From: Photobacterium angustum
GTDB lineage: Bacteria; Pseudomonadota; Gammaproteobacteria; Enterobacterales; Vibrionaceae
DNA: 64,000 nucleotides
Direction: 5' to 3'
Assembly (NCBI RefSeq): GCF_003026365.1
Contig: NZ_PYOM01000003.1
Location: forward strand, 268,446 to 332,445
This document shows, piece after piece, positions 1 through 8,811 of this stretch. The notes under the pieces were generated by a model. That model was not told the DNA's origin. It ran no database searches and worked only from the letters and a program-made list of their open reading frames with translations. Positions within the stretch are counted from its first letter, which is position 1. Each line of letters starts with the position of its first letter. The position numbers and the translations under genes were made by a program.

Positions 1-17
1 AACCACCAATTTAATAG

Positions 18-866
18 TTAAAGTAATCCAACGGTGAAATGCATTCCATAAAATGTCCCTCGCCCAAAAATCTCAGCAACAAATATCGCAACAAATGCCA
101 GCGAAAGAAGCATAGTTACCTGTTTCTTTTCACTGTTTATCGCTCGCATCCATAACCAGCCAGCTAATAGCATCAGCACACATTGGATAATAATCATTGG
201 CATATAAGCTTGCAGATTTGTTGTCGCTTGATGGATTGATGTCGCTATACTCGAAAAACTGATAGTACGAATAATGATCACGATAAAATGCAAGCCAATT
301 ATTAATAAGCCAAAGGCTGCCATTCTCTTGTTAGCATTGGCATTACTACCGCCAAACACATTAAGCAATAAGCTCCCGAATAACACACCAGCAGTCATTA
401 CCGTAAAAATAAAATCTAACGGTGTAAATATGTTATCCCACAGCGGTACTGTTTCAATTAAATAAACTTTTACCATTGCAGCCATAAAAATAATGCCTGC
501 GATAGCTGCTAAGTACCTCAATAAACTTCGAAAACGTTGCTTAGATTTATGACAAACTTCTGTTAACCAATAACACCCCGTAAGAGCAAAGAAAATAGAG
601 CCTGTGAGAATTTCATTAGATAAACCTGACCCACCAACGCGGTTTAATGAGTTAAAAGCGCGCAAAGGACTTCCTAAATGCATTGTTGAAGAAGCAAAGC
701 CTATAGTCATAAAAGCTAAAACAAAAAATATTGTTTTCACTGCAACTAAACGTCTTTGTTTACCATCAGGAATGCTGTTTAAGTGTGCTATAACCATTAG
801 ATAACCACCGACAGCACACTGGGCAAGTACTGTAAAAAAGACTAATGGTAGTTCAAGAAAATGCAT
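18..866 (-). CDS. dmsC: DMSO reductase membrane anchor subunit DmsC
   Basis: This 282-residue protein is almost entirely hydrophobic, with about eight predicted membrane helices and no cofactor motif, as expected of DmsC, the inner-membrane subunit that takes electrons from menaquinol and passes them to DmsB. The start ATG overlaps the dmsB stop by one base (TAATG), so it is translationally coupled as the last gene of dmsABC. Family-level sequence is poorly conserved in anchor subunits; the assignment rests on hydropathy plus position. The same architecture occurs in related anchors (YnfH, tetrathionate-type), so the substrate is set by DmsA rather than by this gene. Confidence 0.88.
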   Translation of the reverse strand: MHFLELPLVFFTVLAQCAVGGYLMVIAHLNSIPDGKQRRLVAVKTIFFVLAFMTIGFASSTMHLGSPLRAFNSLNRVGGSGLSNEILTGSIFFALTGCYWLTEVCHKSKQRFRSLLRYLAAIAGIIFMAAMVKVYLIETVPLWDNIFTPLDFIFTVMTAGVLFGSLLLNVFGGSNANANKRMAAFGLLIIGLHFIVIIIRTISFSSIATSIHQATTNLQAYMPMIIIQCVLMLLAGWLWMRAINSEKKQVTMLLSLAFVAIFVAEIFGRGTFYGMHFTVGLL

Positions 867-1513
867 TAGATGATCTCCTTAGGGTTTTGTAGAAAGCCAG
901 ATTTATCCCCGAGAGGTCGTGCATTGGGGTTAAGTTTCACAATTAAATTAGGGCTTGTAAGTTGGGAACTAGGTAAAGGCGCACAATCAGCGTTATTACC
1001 ATACTTTGCTCTAAGCTCATTAATATCGCCAAATTCAATAGCACGTAAGGGGCAAGAGTCTACGCACACTGGCATGAGTCCCAAAGCAACACGCTCATAA
1101 CAGCCATCACATTTGGTCATATGTCCTTTTTCTTCACTATATTGTGGCGCACCATATGGGCACGCCATATGACAATATTTACAACCGATACATACATCTT
1201 CATTAACCACAACTAAGCCATCTTCTTCACGCTTATGCATAGCTCCGGATGGACAAACTTTCGTGCACTCAGGGTGTGTACAGTGATTACATGAAATTGA
1301 AAGGTAATATGCGAAAACATTTTGACGATAAACACCGTTGTTTTCAGACCAATTACCACCAACATATTCATAAACCCGACGAAAATTACGTTTTACATCT
1401 AGGTTTTTTTTATCTTTACATGATAATTGGCAAGTTTTACAACCGGTACATTTACTTGAATCAATAAAGAACCCGTATTGTTTCTTAACTTTCGTAGGTG
1501 CTTGGTTAATCAT
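866..1513 (-). CDS. dmsB: DMSO reductase iron-sulfur subunit DmsB
   Basis: This 215-residue ferredoxin-like subunit has four cysteine clusters for four [4Fe-4S] centres: CTGCKTCQLSC near the N-terminus, CNHCTHPECTKVC, CIGCKYCHMAC, and the split last cluster beginning CDGC and closing with CVDSC. This is the standard DmsB/NrfC-like electron-wire arrangement between the membrane anchor and the molybdenum subunit. It lacks its own Tat signal and would be carried out as a complex with DmsA. Its ATG overlaps the stop of the dmsA 3' part by four bases (ATGA). It is intact even though dmsA upstream is frameshifted. Confidence 0.93.
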   Translation of the reverse strand: MINQAPTKVKKQYGFFIDSSKCTGCKTCQLSCKDKKNLDVKRNFRRVYEYVGGNWSENNGVYRQNVFAYYLSISCNHCTHPECTKVCPSGAMHKREEDGLVVVNEDVCIGCKYCHMACPYGAPQYSEEKGHMTKCDGCYERVALGLMPVCVDSCPLRAIEFGDINELRAKYGNNADCAPLPSSQLTSPNLIVKLNPNARPLGDKSGFLQNPKEII

Positions 1514-2343
1514 GCTTCAACCCCCATGCTTTTTAATAACGTAATCTCCACCAAGTTTATATGTGAAGGGTTAGCTTTTGCCAACGGAGTAGGACGGCTA
1601 TTGGTTAGAGTATTTAACGCACCATTCATGTCTATTCCCTTTTTATTCGGTGCATACCAAGCGCCATCTCCCATTGCTGTAACACCAGGCATAACACGTG
1701 GAGTCACCTTCGCGCCCACTTGTGTTTCACCAAAACGGCTTTGAACTAAGACTAAGTCACCATTTTTGATACCACGTTTTCCGGCATCAATTGGATTAAT
1801 CCAAATCTCTTGAGGGATTGCCGCTTTCAGCAATGCAACATTGCCATATGTTGAGTGCACACGACCTTTAAAATGAAATCCTGTCATTTGCAGTGGGAAT
1901 TGTTTTCGATGAGGAGAATCCCATCCATCAAAGCTTGGGTGGTATTCAGAGATAGGCGTGATGTGTTCATCATCTTTTAGCTCCCATTTGGTTGCTATCT
2001 CAGCTAATTGCTCTGAATATATTTCAATTTTACCTGAAGGCGTTCCAAGTGGATTGGCAATAGGGTCTTTACGGAAGCTCTCTAGTGCGACAAAAGGTCG
2101 ATCATATTGCTTTTTATATATCCCTTGCGATTTCATCGTTTCATAATTTGGCAGATCAGGATCATTGTTCTGTAGCCTAGTTTGCTCATACATCCATTTA
2201 AGCCAGTCTTCTTGACTACGGCCTTCAGTAAAAGCTTGCTCTACACCTAATCGTTTAGCCAGATCTGACATAATGTCGTAAATTGGGCGACACTCAAATC
2301 GAGGTTTAATGACTTGGCTATCAAAGATAAAGTAAGGCATCAT
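1510..2343 (-). pseudogene. dmsA: DMSO reductase catalytic subunit DmsA, 3' part (frameshifted)
   Basis: This is the C-terminal third of DmsA, 277 residues when read from a chance ATG. It contains the molydopterin-dinucleotide-binding domain of the family (segment around MTGFHFKGRVHSTYGN and the following Asn-Pro-x-Asp-Ala region). It lies one frame away from the preceding 545-codon ORF and the two overlap by four bases. Reading through with one copy of the GGATG repeat at 2355-2364 removed gives a continuous protein of about 818 residues, the normal DmsA length, and joins ...FCMDG to AGGMMPYFIFDSQVIKPRF, which fits the family. It is therefore a fragment of one gene, not an independent gene. 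Coupled translation at the ATGA overlap could still produce it. Confidence 0.85.
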
Positions 2344-3977
2344 GCCTCCAGCACCATCCCATCCATACAGAAATCAGCCTGCTCAGATGCGGTGCAATCA
2401 GGAAGAATAATATCGGCATATTTCGCTGATGCTGTCATGTGGTTTTCAATCACAACAATCATTTCGCACGCTTTATCGTCTTCAAGAATCTTTTTGGTTC
2501 GATTAATATTTGCGTGTTGATTTATGAGTGTATTACTTGCATAAGCCCAAATAAATTTGATTGGATTTTGTAGCTGCTCTACACCACGTAGTCCATCTCG
2601 TGTGGGAGTTAATTCTTTATAACGGGTAATCGCATCAGTCCAAAGAAAGAAGGGAATTGTCGCTTTTACTGGGTTTTTTAAAGTAGGAAAACGTACAAAA
2701 GGATAGGTATGGTCACCCTCTCGCATACCTGTGCTTCCTCCTTGTAAGCCAACTTGCCCACAAAGAATAGGTATCATTGCTACCGCTTTACATGCTTGCT
2801 CACCATTAGAAGAACGTTGAATGCCCCACCCTTGAGATAGATATAAGCGTTTTGCATCCCCTATTTCTCTTGCCAACTTAATAATATCGTCTTCTGGGAT
2901 CCCTGTTATTTGTGAAGCCCATTGGGGAGTTTTTGGTGTATTATCATCACCATGACCTAAAATGTAATCCTTATAACTACCATTTTTTGGGGCAGATGAA
3001 GGAAGTGTTTTTTCGTCATAACCAACACAGTATTTATCTAAAAAATCTTGGTTTACCTTACTTTCTGTGATCAGTACATGAGCTATACCAGCACATAGCG
3101 CGGCATCGGTGCCCTGACGAATAGGAATCCATTGATCTTCTCGCCCACAAGCGGTATCTGTGTAACGTGGATCAATAACGATAATACGTGTATTACTGCG
3201 CTTCTCGGTTTCCATATAATTATGGATATTACCACCGCCAGACATCCTTGTTTCTGCAGGGTTATTACCAAAAAATACACAAAGATCAGCATTTGCAATA
3301 TCATCAATACCATTGGTTGACATGTAATCACCGTATAGGTAACCACTGATTGCTGCTAATGAGCCTGTTGAATAGTCACCATAATGATTAAGATAGCCAC
3401 CTTTTAAATTCATTAATCGTGCGATCAAAGTCTCACTAGGAGACCAGCTTTTGGTTACCGTTCCACCTAAGGTACCCGTACCGTAATTAATATAAACCGC
3501 GTCATTACCGTATTCATGAATTGTTTTATTTAGACTCGCAGCAATCGTATCTAAAGCTTCATCCCAGCTAATACGTTTAAATTTCCCTTCACCTCGCTTA
3601 CCTATTCGCTTTAGTGGGTATTTTAAGCGATCAGGATTATACACTCTTCTACGCATTGAACGTCCTCGTAAACAAGCACGCACCTGGTGTTCATGATTAA
3701 AAATATCTTTTCCTGTATTGTCTGTCTCAACCCACTTAATCTCATCATCAATAACATGCATACGCAATGGACAGCGACTACCGCAATCAATTGTACAAGC
3801 CGACCAAATAATTTTTTCATCTGGTTTTGGTAACGTTTCTTTTGCTTGTACTTTTTTACTAAATGGAAGTGTCATGCCACTTGTAGCTAATGCTAATGTA
3901 CTTAACGCTGTTCCTCCTTTAACAAAATTACGACGTGAAACTTTACATTCATTATTATCCCATATTTTATATGGCAC
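2340..3977 (-). pseudogene. dmsA: DMSO reductase catalytic subunit DmsA, 5' part (frameshifted)
   Basis: This is the N-terminal 545 residues of the periplasmic molybdenum subunit that reduces DMSO or TMAO-like oxides. A twin-arginine signal (SRRNFVKGG, residues 14-22) is followed by a hydrophobic stretch and an AxA-type site. The cysteine motif CTIDCGSRC with a later ACLRGR is the [4Fe-4S] site. The segment YGDYSTGS holds the likely Mo-ligand serine of DMSO reductases. The frame ends prematurely at ...FCMDGMVLEA because of a 5-bp tandem duplication, and the rest of the protein continues in another frame. Without the C-terminal cofactor-binding domain a product of this ORF alone should be inactive. 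dmsBC downstream are intact. Confidence 0.87.
2355..2364 (-). repeat. 5-bp tandem duplication that breaks dmsA
   Basis: On the plus strand the sequence reads CATCCCATCC (GGATGGGATG on the coding strand). Removing one 5-base unit restores a single dmsA frame and a family-consistent residue order. It may be a slippage mutation, a reversible phase switch or an assembly error. Confidence 0.8.
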
Positions 3978-4066
3978 TTTATCATTACCTAAATATTATT
4001 TATCACGGTAATAAAGTCTATTCTGCGAATATTTTACCAACATTGTTTAAAATCAATTTTTGATTT

Positions 4067-4080
4067 ATGACACAAATCAA
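4067..4080. promoter_or_regulatory. possible FNR half-palindrome upstream of dmsA
   Basis: The 14-mer ATGACACAAATCAA matches the FNR consensus TTGAT-N4-ATCAA at 8 of 10 fixed positions, about 90 bases upstream of the dmsA start. Control of dmsABC by FNR is established in enterobacteria. A second match of equal quality (4282-4295) lies toward napF. Chance matches are likely in DNA this AT-rich. Confidence 0.3.
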
Positions 4081-4471
4081 ACTTTTTCTTAACAAGCAAT
4101 AAATAAAAAATAAAAAATAAAACAAACAAAAAATATAAAAATAAAAAAACAAAACCAACCCATTAAAAACAATCACTTAAAGGTTATAAATTAAAAAATA
4201 ATGTTTATTGTAAATTTTAAAAAATAAAAAAAAAGCAAAAAAAAACAACCATCACAAAATAGAACCTTATCAAATAATTATTAAATAATTATCAAAGTAA
4301 ATATAATTTAAATTAGCCTGTTGTTATATAATTTAATCTTATCTATGTTGAAATTTAAAACTCACAACATTGACAATACTTATTTTAAGTAGAAATAATA
4401 GCACTGGTAACATTATATTACTCGTTAACCAATCAATTATTTACTTCTAATATTTAATTAAGGAAATGAGA
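4081..4471. other. AT-rich divergent intergenic region between dmsA and napF
   Basis: There is no ORF of note. About 4100-4260 consists of A-rich low-complexity DNA on the plus strand. This is presumably where the divergent promoters for dmsABC and napF lie; no clear -35/-10 pair can be singled out. Confidence 0.5.
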
Positions 4472-4993
4472 ATGACAAACCTAAGCCGTCGCGCCTTATT
4501 AGGAGGGACACTATTTCAGAAATTACACCATAAAAATATTGCCATTAATTCCAAAGTTATAAGAACGATACCCCGCCCACCGACTGCTGTAGATGAGGAT
4601 ATATTTAAGCGACTATGTACTCAGTGTGGACAATGTAAAACAGTCTGTCCGGAGCACGTAATCATCTTTAAAGATGGATACCCAGTCATTAATATAGAAT
4701 ACTCCGCATGTACTTTATGTTTTAAATGCAAAGCAGTTTGTCCGACTAACGCCCTTTCTAATTTGTTAAACGACACTGGACTTCGTGTCCATATTACTAA
4801 TACTTGTATTAACGAATACGTTTATTGTAATGAATGTGAGGCAAGTTGCCCTGTATCTGCTTTACAGTGGCAAGACAAACAAATACCAACAATTGATCAT
4901 GATAAATGCATTGGATGTGGTTTGTGTAAAAATGACTGTTATATTGAAGCCATTACTATGTATGAAGAAACAATGTGTAGTGATAATAATTAG
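4472..4993 (+). CDS. napF: NapF-type ferredoxin maturation protein
   Basis: This 173-residue protein has four ferredoxin cysteine clusters: CTQCGQCKTVC, CTLCFKCKAVC, a modified cluster around CNECEASC, and CIGCGLCKNDC. It begins MTNLSRRALLGG, the NapF N-terminus resembling a Tat motif without a cleavable export signal. NapF is a cytoplasmic protein thought to help load iron-sulfur centres into a molybdoenzyme before export. The ATG at 4472 is preferred over 4466 because AAGGA lies 7 bases upstream of it. The gene usually sits with nap genes; here it is divergent from dmsABC, which suggests service to DmsA, an inference from position. Confidence 0.85.
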   Translation: MTNLSRRALLGGTLFQKLHHKNIAINSKVIRTIPRPPTAVDEDIFKRLCTQCGQCKTVCPEHVIIFKDGYPVINIEYSACTLCFKCKAVCPTNALSNLLNDTGLRVHITNTCINEYVYCNECEASCPVSALQWQDKQIPTIDHDKCIGCGLCKNDCYIEAITMYEETMCSDNN

Positions 4994-5556
4994 AATAATT
5001 TTTATCGCTTGATAACGGGGAGACCTATAGAAGTATTGTACTTACTAAAAAGCGGGATATAAGCTATCGTAAATAATGCATCTAAACAAAACTTATAGAG
5101 CCCGTAATAGTATAAGGAAAATACATTTTTATCATAAATACGTATGTTATGCTTAAATCATATAGTCGGCGAGGTCATCCAATCTTACCTTAATTTTTGC
5201 TTCAATTTGGCTTCCCGCATCCTCATCAATCCAAAAACCAAGGTTTATTATACTATTTCCAATGATTTTTTAATGAGATTTTGGCATTAGACTAAAATGA
5301 GTAATGAATATAGCCTGTACGCCCTTGCTTCTTGATTTATTTTCATCCAACTTAAGTAGTCAAACCATTAATTTCCTTGATATTTTTAACTTCATTAATA
5401 TTAGATATATAAATTTACGACTGTTCTTTGTTAAGATAAAATTAACATTACTTTAAAAAAATTAAAATTCCCTTAAACATTGCGAGCAATTATAATTCCA
5501 AGCATAAATATTATTTATTTTAAAAAATTTAATAATTTCATTAAAAAGGCGTGAAT
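4994..5556. other. 560-base gap between napF and the cyd cluster
   Basis: Apart from the relic at 5153-5269, no intact gene is seen. The stretch 5400-5550 is very AT-rich and is the probable promoter region for the downstream five-gene cluster. No convincing ArcA or FNR site was found. Confidence 0.4.
5153..5269 (-). pseudogene. possible relic: 38-codon open tail without a start
   Basis: On the minus strand a short frame ends LGFWIDEDAGSQIEAKIK and then VRLDDLADYMI followed by a stop. The amino-acid composition looks protein-like, unlike the surrounding non-coding frames, but the frame is closed upstream by a stop at 5270-5272 and has no plausible start with a ribosome site. It may be the 3' remnant of a decayed gene. 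No family is recognised. Confidence 0.25.
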
Positions 5557-5724
5557 TTGGAATTCATATTATTATCTTTAATATTAACATGTTCTATTTT
5601 AGTGGTTTTTTTCCCTATTATGGAAAAGTTAATTAGCAAGTTTTTATTGATATCTGTAAGTATAGGTATCTTATATACTTTAATTGTTTGTTGGGAAATG
5701 ATACTACCTATGGGGAATTATTAA
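5557..5724 (+). CDS. small two-helix membrane protein upstream of the DsbB-like gene
   Basis: This ORF of 55 codons begins with TTG (5557), 7 bases after AAGG; an in-frame GTG at 5551 is an alternative but lies too close to that site. The product is nearly all hydrophobic, with one helix at about residues 2-20 and a second at about 26-46 (ISVSIGILYTLIVCW), and ends MILPMGNY. Its TAA is directly abutted by the TTG start of the next gene, so the two look co-translated. No family is recognised. The coupling and hydrophobicity argue for a real small membrane protein, perhaps a partner of the DsbB-like protein or of cytochrome bd; no function can be assigned. Confidence 0.55.
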   Translation: MEFILLSLILTCSILVVFFPIMEKLISKFLLISVSIGILYTLIVCWEMILPMGNY

Positions 5725-7131
5725 TTGAAGCTTTTAAATCGTTTTCAAGTATCTTTTTTGTCTTCAGTTTTATCCTTAGGTTTTAATTGTATTCCTATTG
5801 GTATTGCTACCATTATACTTAGTTATACTCTTGGTGATAACCCATGTATAATCTGTTGGGAAGAAAGAATTGCTATTATTCTTATATCTCTCAACTTTCT
5901 TATTATATCTCGATATGGCCTAAGATTAAAATATATATGTACATTTTATATTATATGTATATACGGGTTATGGTTAAGTATCTACCATAGCTCTGCTCAT
6001 CTTCATCAAGATATTGGACAAGGTTTTGGCGGATTAGTACTTGGTGCACACGAATATATATGGGGAGTACTATTATTCATTTCCACATTATTAATAATGT
6101 CTTTTTTAATAGGATTCTCTGATGATGAGGGATTAATAAGTTCAACATATATTCGCTGGGGATTGATACAAAAATTATCAGGTTATAGCTTTATTTTTAT
6201 TGCTTCATTAAACGTTATCCAAGCATTTACCCAAGTTGGACCACCACCTTTTATTGGGCAGTCAAATCCAGAGAGTTTTAGCTATAGCTTAAGTGATACG
6301 GTATGGAGTACAAAACATTGGCCTTCAATTTCGAGTTTCTCTTTCAGAGGAAGTAATTATATAGAACAACCAAACTTTGATAAATTAAAAGTTGACGATG
6401 ATACGAAACTCGAAGATGGAAAAATCATAACACCCAATAATATTATAGACTTACCAAGTGGAGTTAACGGTAGGATAACAGGGATAACTTATTCAAAAGA
6501 GTATAATATTATAGCTTTTTCTACTAATAAAAATTGGGTTTATATTGTAGACTCTAAATTTTCAAAAATATTGAGTAAATATAAAATTGATTCTAAGTTC
6601 TCCACTGATGTAAATAATATATCTGGAATATCTATTTATAAAAATAGATATTTAATTGTTAACTCCACATATAAAAGCTATGTGAAGTTATCGATTGATA
6701 AATTATTTAAGATGAAAGAAATTAGTAGAGGTAATTTAAATACTATAAGGGCAAAAAATAGTTATATTGGTAGTAGTGCTGTTGATAATAAAGAGTATTT
6801 AACTTTATCTTTACCAAATAAGTTTAATAAAAAATTAGTATTATCACACTTTAGCTTAGAAGATATGATTTTAAATTCAGAGAATATTATATCATTAAAT
6901 ACTGTAGTTACACCATCAATAACAGGTATGGCTATTAGAGGAAATAATATGTTTTTACTAAATAACTCTGGAAAACAATTAATAATAATAGATAAAAACA
7001 CTTCTAAAATACTAAAAAAATATGATCTTGGTAATACTAACAACCCTCAAGGTATAACTGTTACCTCTAATAAAGTATTAATTTCCGATCAGAAAAATGG
7101 TAAAAACACAATAAAGTCATATCTAATATAA
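5725..7131 (+). CDS. DsbB-like membrane domain fused to a beta-propeller-like domain
   Basis: This 468-residue protein uses a TTG start supported by GGGGAA 8 bases upstream and direct abutment to the previous stop. Residues 1-175 hold about five membrane helices. C41-I-I-C44 followed by R48 falls at the same positions as the quinone-coupled active site of E. coli DsbB (Cys41, Cys44, Arg48). The second DsbB cysteine pair is absent: the loop after helix 3 (YHSSAHLHQDIGQG) has no Cys. Residues about 200-468 are soluble, rich in short hydrophobic strands and repeats such as GRITGITYS, ITGMAIRGN and PQGITVTS, as in NHL/YVTN-type beta-propellers, and would be periplasmic if helix 5 is real. It is followed by cydA after 57 bases. 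The function is unknown; a redox or sensing role linked to quinone and the bd oxidase is inference. Confidence 0.7.
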   Translation: MKLLNRFQVSFLSSVLSLGFNCIPIGIATIILSYTLGDNPCIICWEERIAIILISLNFLIISRYGLRLKYICTFYIICIYGLWLSIYHSSAHLHQDIGQGFGGLVLGAHEYIWGVLLFISTLLIMSFLIGFSDDEGLISSTYIRWGLIQKLSGYSFIFIASLNVIQAFTQVGPPPFIGQSNPESFSYSLSDTVWSTKHWPSISSFSFRGSNYIEQPNFDKLKVDDDTKLEDGKIITPNNIIDLPSGVNGRITGITYSKEYNIIAFSTNKNWVYIVDSKFSKILSKYKIDSKFSTDVNNISGISIYKNRYLIVNSTYKSYVKLSIDKLFKMKEISRGNLNTIRAKNSYIGSSAVDNKEYLTLSLPNKFNKKLVLSHFSLEDMILNSENIISLNTVVTPSITGMAIRGNNMFLLNNSGKQLIIIDKNTSKILKKYDLGNTNNPQGITVTSNKVLISDQKNGKNTIKSYLI

Positions 7132-7148
7132 ATCATATATAAATAATA

Positions 7149-7174
7149 GGGGAGGTGAGCTTTTTCATCTCCTT
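7149..7174 (+). promoter_or_regulatory. hairpin between the DsbB-like gene and cydA
   Basis: GGAGGTGA (7151-7158) pairs with TCATCTCC (7165-7172) around a six-base loop, followed by TTAATTTT. It may be a weak terminator or attenuator that sets cydABX apart from the two upstream genes, or an mRNA processing or stability element. Confidence 0.4.
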
Positions 7175-7188
7175 AATTTTAAATTTAG

Positions 7189-8811
7189 ATGGATAACATA
7201 AATCTCATGATATTAGATGTAGTAGATCTATCAAGACTCCAATTTGCACTTACTGCAATGTTTCACTTTTTATTCGTACCTCTCACATTAGGTATGACAT
7301 TTTTATTAGTTATAATGGAATCAACCTATGTTTTAACAGGTAAAAAAATATATAAGGATATGACAAAATTTTGGGGTAAACTTTTTGCTATTAATTTTGC
7401 AATTGGTGTCGCAACTGGTTTAACTTTTGAGTTTCAATTTGGTACAAATTGGTCTTATTACTCTCATTATGTTGGTGATATCTTTGGTGTTCCTCTAGCT
7501 ATTGAAGCATTGTTAGCTTTTTTTCTTGAATCAACCATGATCGGTTTGTTTTTCTTTGGTTGGGATCGTTTATCAAAGCGTCAACATCTTGCTGTTACTT
7601 GTTGTGTAGCCTTTGGCTCAAATATGTCGGCATTATTTATTCTTATTGCGAATGCATGGATGCAAAATCCTAAAGGCGCTACATTTAATTTTGAAACTAT
7701 GCGAATGGAGATGGTTAATTTTACAGACGTGCTCTTCAATCCTATTGCACAAGTTAAGTTTGTACATACAGTTTCCTCTGGGTATGTTTGTGGTTCAATG
7801 TTCGTAATAGGTATTAGTGCATATTACTTACTAAAAGGACGCGATATAGATTTTGCTAAGCGTTCATTTACAATTGCTGCTTCTTTTGGTTTATTTTCAA
7901 TTATTTCTGTAATGCTCTTAGGAGATGAATCGGGATATGAGTTAGGTCATATTCAGCAAACAAAATTAGCCGCAATTGAAGCTGAGTGGCACACAGAGAG
8001 TGCACCAGCATCATTCACTGCATTTGGTTTCCCTAATCAGGAATCAATGGAAACTGATTACGCTATCAAAATACCTTATCTAATGGGAATTATTGCAACA
8101 CGTTCTCTAGATACCCCTGTAAAAGGAATAGATGATCTTAAAAAAGAAAATGAAGAACGAATTCGGAACGGTATGGTTGCGTATGGTCTTTTAGAGAAAT
8201 TACGTTCAGGTGATAAGACGACTGAAAATATTGCAGCTTTCAATAACGTTAAAAAAGATCTTGGCTATGGGTTATTACTTAAACCTTATACTGAAAAAGT
8301 TGTAGACGCGACTTTAAGTCAAATTCAAAAGGCCGTTGATGATTCTATTCCTAAAGTTTGGCCTTTATTCTTTAGCTTCCGAATCATGGTGGCTGCTGGC
8401 TTCTTAATGTTTACAATTATTGGAGCTGCATTTATTCAGTCTTGTCGTCATAAGATCACGTCTAATAAACTAGTACTAAAAGCTGCACTACTTGGTATTC
8501 CACTACCTTGGCTTGCAATTGAATCAGGTTGGTTCGTTGCAGAATATGGTCGTCAGCCTTGGGCTGTTAGTGAAGTGTTACCTGTGAACATCGCAGCATC
8601 TCAATTAGATACTTCACAATTATTATTTTCACTGTCACTTGTTATCGGTCTTTATATTTTATTCTTAATCGCTGAATCTTATTTAATGATTAAATTTGCT
8701 CGCTTAGGTCCAAGTAGCTTGAAGACAGGTCGTTACTACTTTGAACAAAGTGATAAACCAAGAAATATTGTTTCTTATCAGGTTGAAGCTTACGCTGGGG
8801 AAAACAAATAA
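7189..8811 (+). CDS. cydA: cytochrome bd quinol oxidase subunit I
   Basis: This 540-residue subunit of the oxygen-reducing quinol oxidase carries haems b558, b595 and d. The N-terminus [22 protein letters not shown] is the family hallmark with the first haem histidine, [11 protein letters not shown] holds the next, and YGRQPWAV is the conserved GRQPW motif. A long Q-loop (about residues 240-390) places it with E. coli-type enzymes. The start could be 7189 or the in-frame ATG at 7207, which aligns better with CydA ([13 protein letters not shown]); neither has a strong ribosome site. cydB follows with a one-base overlap. The usual ybgE and tol-pal neighbours are absent, so this may be a second bd oxidase locus. 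Confidence 0.96.
   Translation: MDNINLMILDVVDLSRLQFALTAMFHFLFVPLTLGMTFLLVIMESTYVLTGKKIYKDMTKFWGKLFAINFAIGVATGLTFEFQFGTNWSYYSHYVGDIFGVPLAIEALLAFFLESTMIGLFFFGWDRLSKRQHLAVTCCVAFGSNMSALFILIANAWMQNPKGATFNFETMRMEMVNFTDVLFNPIAQVKFVHTVSSGYVCGSMFVIGISAYYLLKGRDIDFAKRSFTIAASFGLFSIISVMLLGDESGYELGHIQQTKLAAIEAEWHTESAPASFTAFGFPNQESMETDYAIKIPYLMGIIATRSLDTPVKGIDDLKKENEERIRNGMVAYGLLEKLRSGDKTTENIAAFNNVKKDLGYGLLLKPYTEKVVDATLSQIQKAVDDSIPKVWPLFFSFRIMVAAGFLMFTIIGAAFIQSCRHKITSNKLVLKAALLGIPLPWLAIESGWFVAEYGRQPWAVSEVLPVNIAASQLDTSQLLFSLSLVIGLYILFLIAESYLMIKFARLGPSSLKTGRYYFEQSDKPRNIVSYQVEAYAGENK

Noticed and set aside
4096..4260. A-rich low-complexity tract suspected as replication or mobile element feature
   Set aside because: No direct repeats, DnaA boxes or terminal inverted repeats; most likely ordinary promoter-region AT richness.
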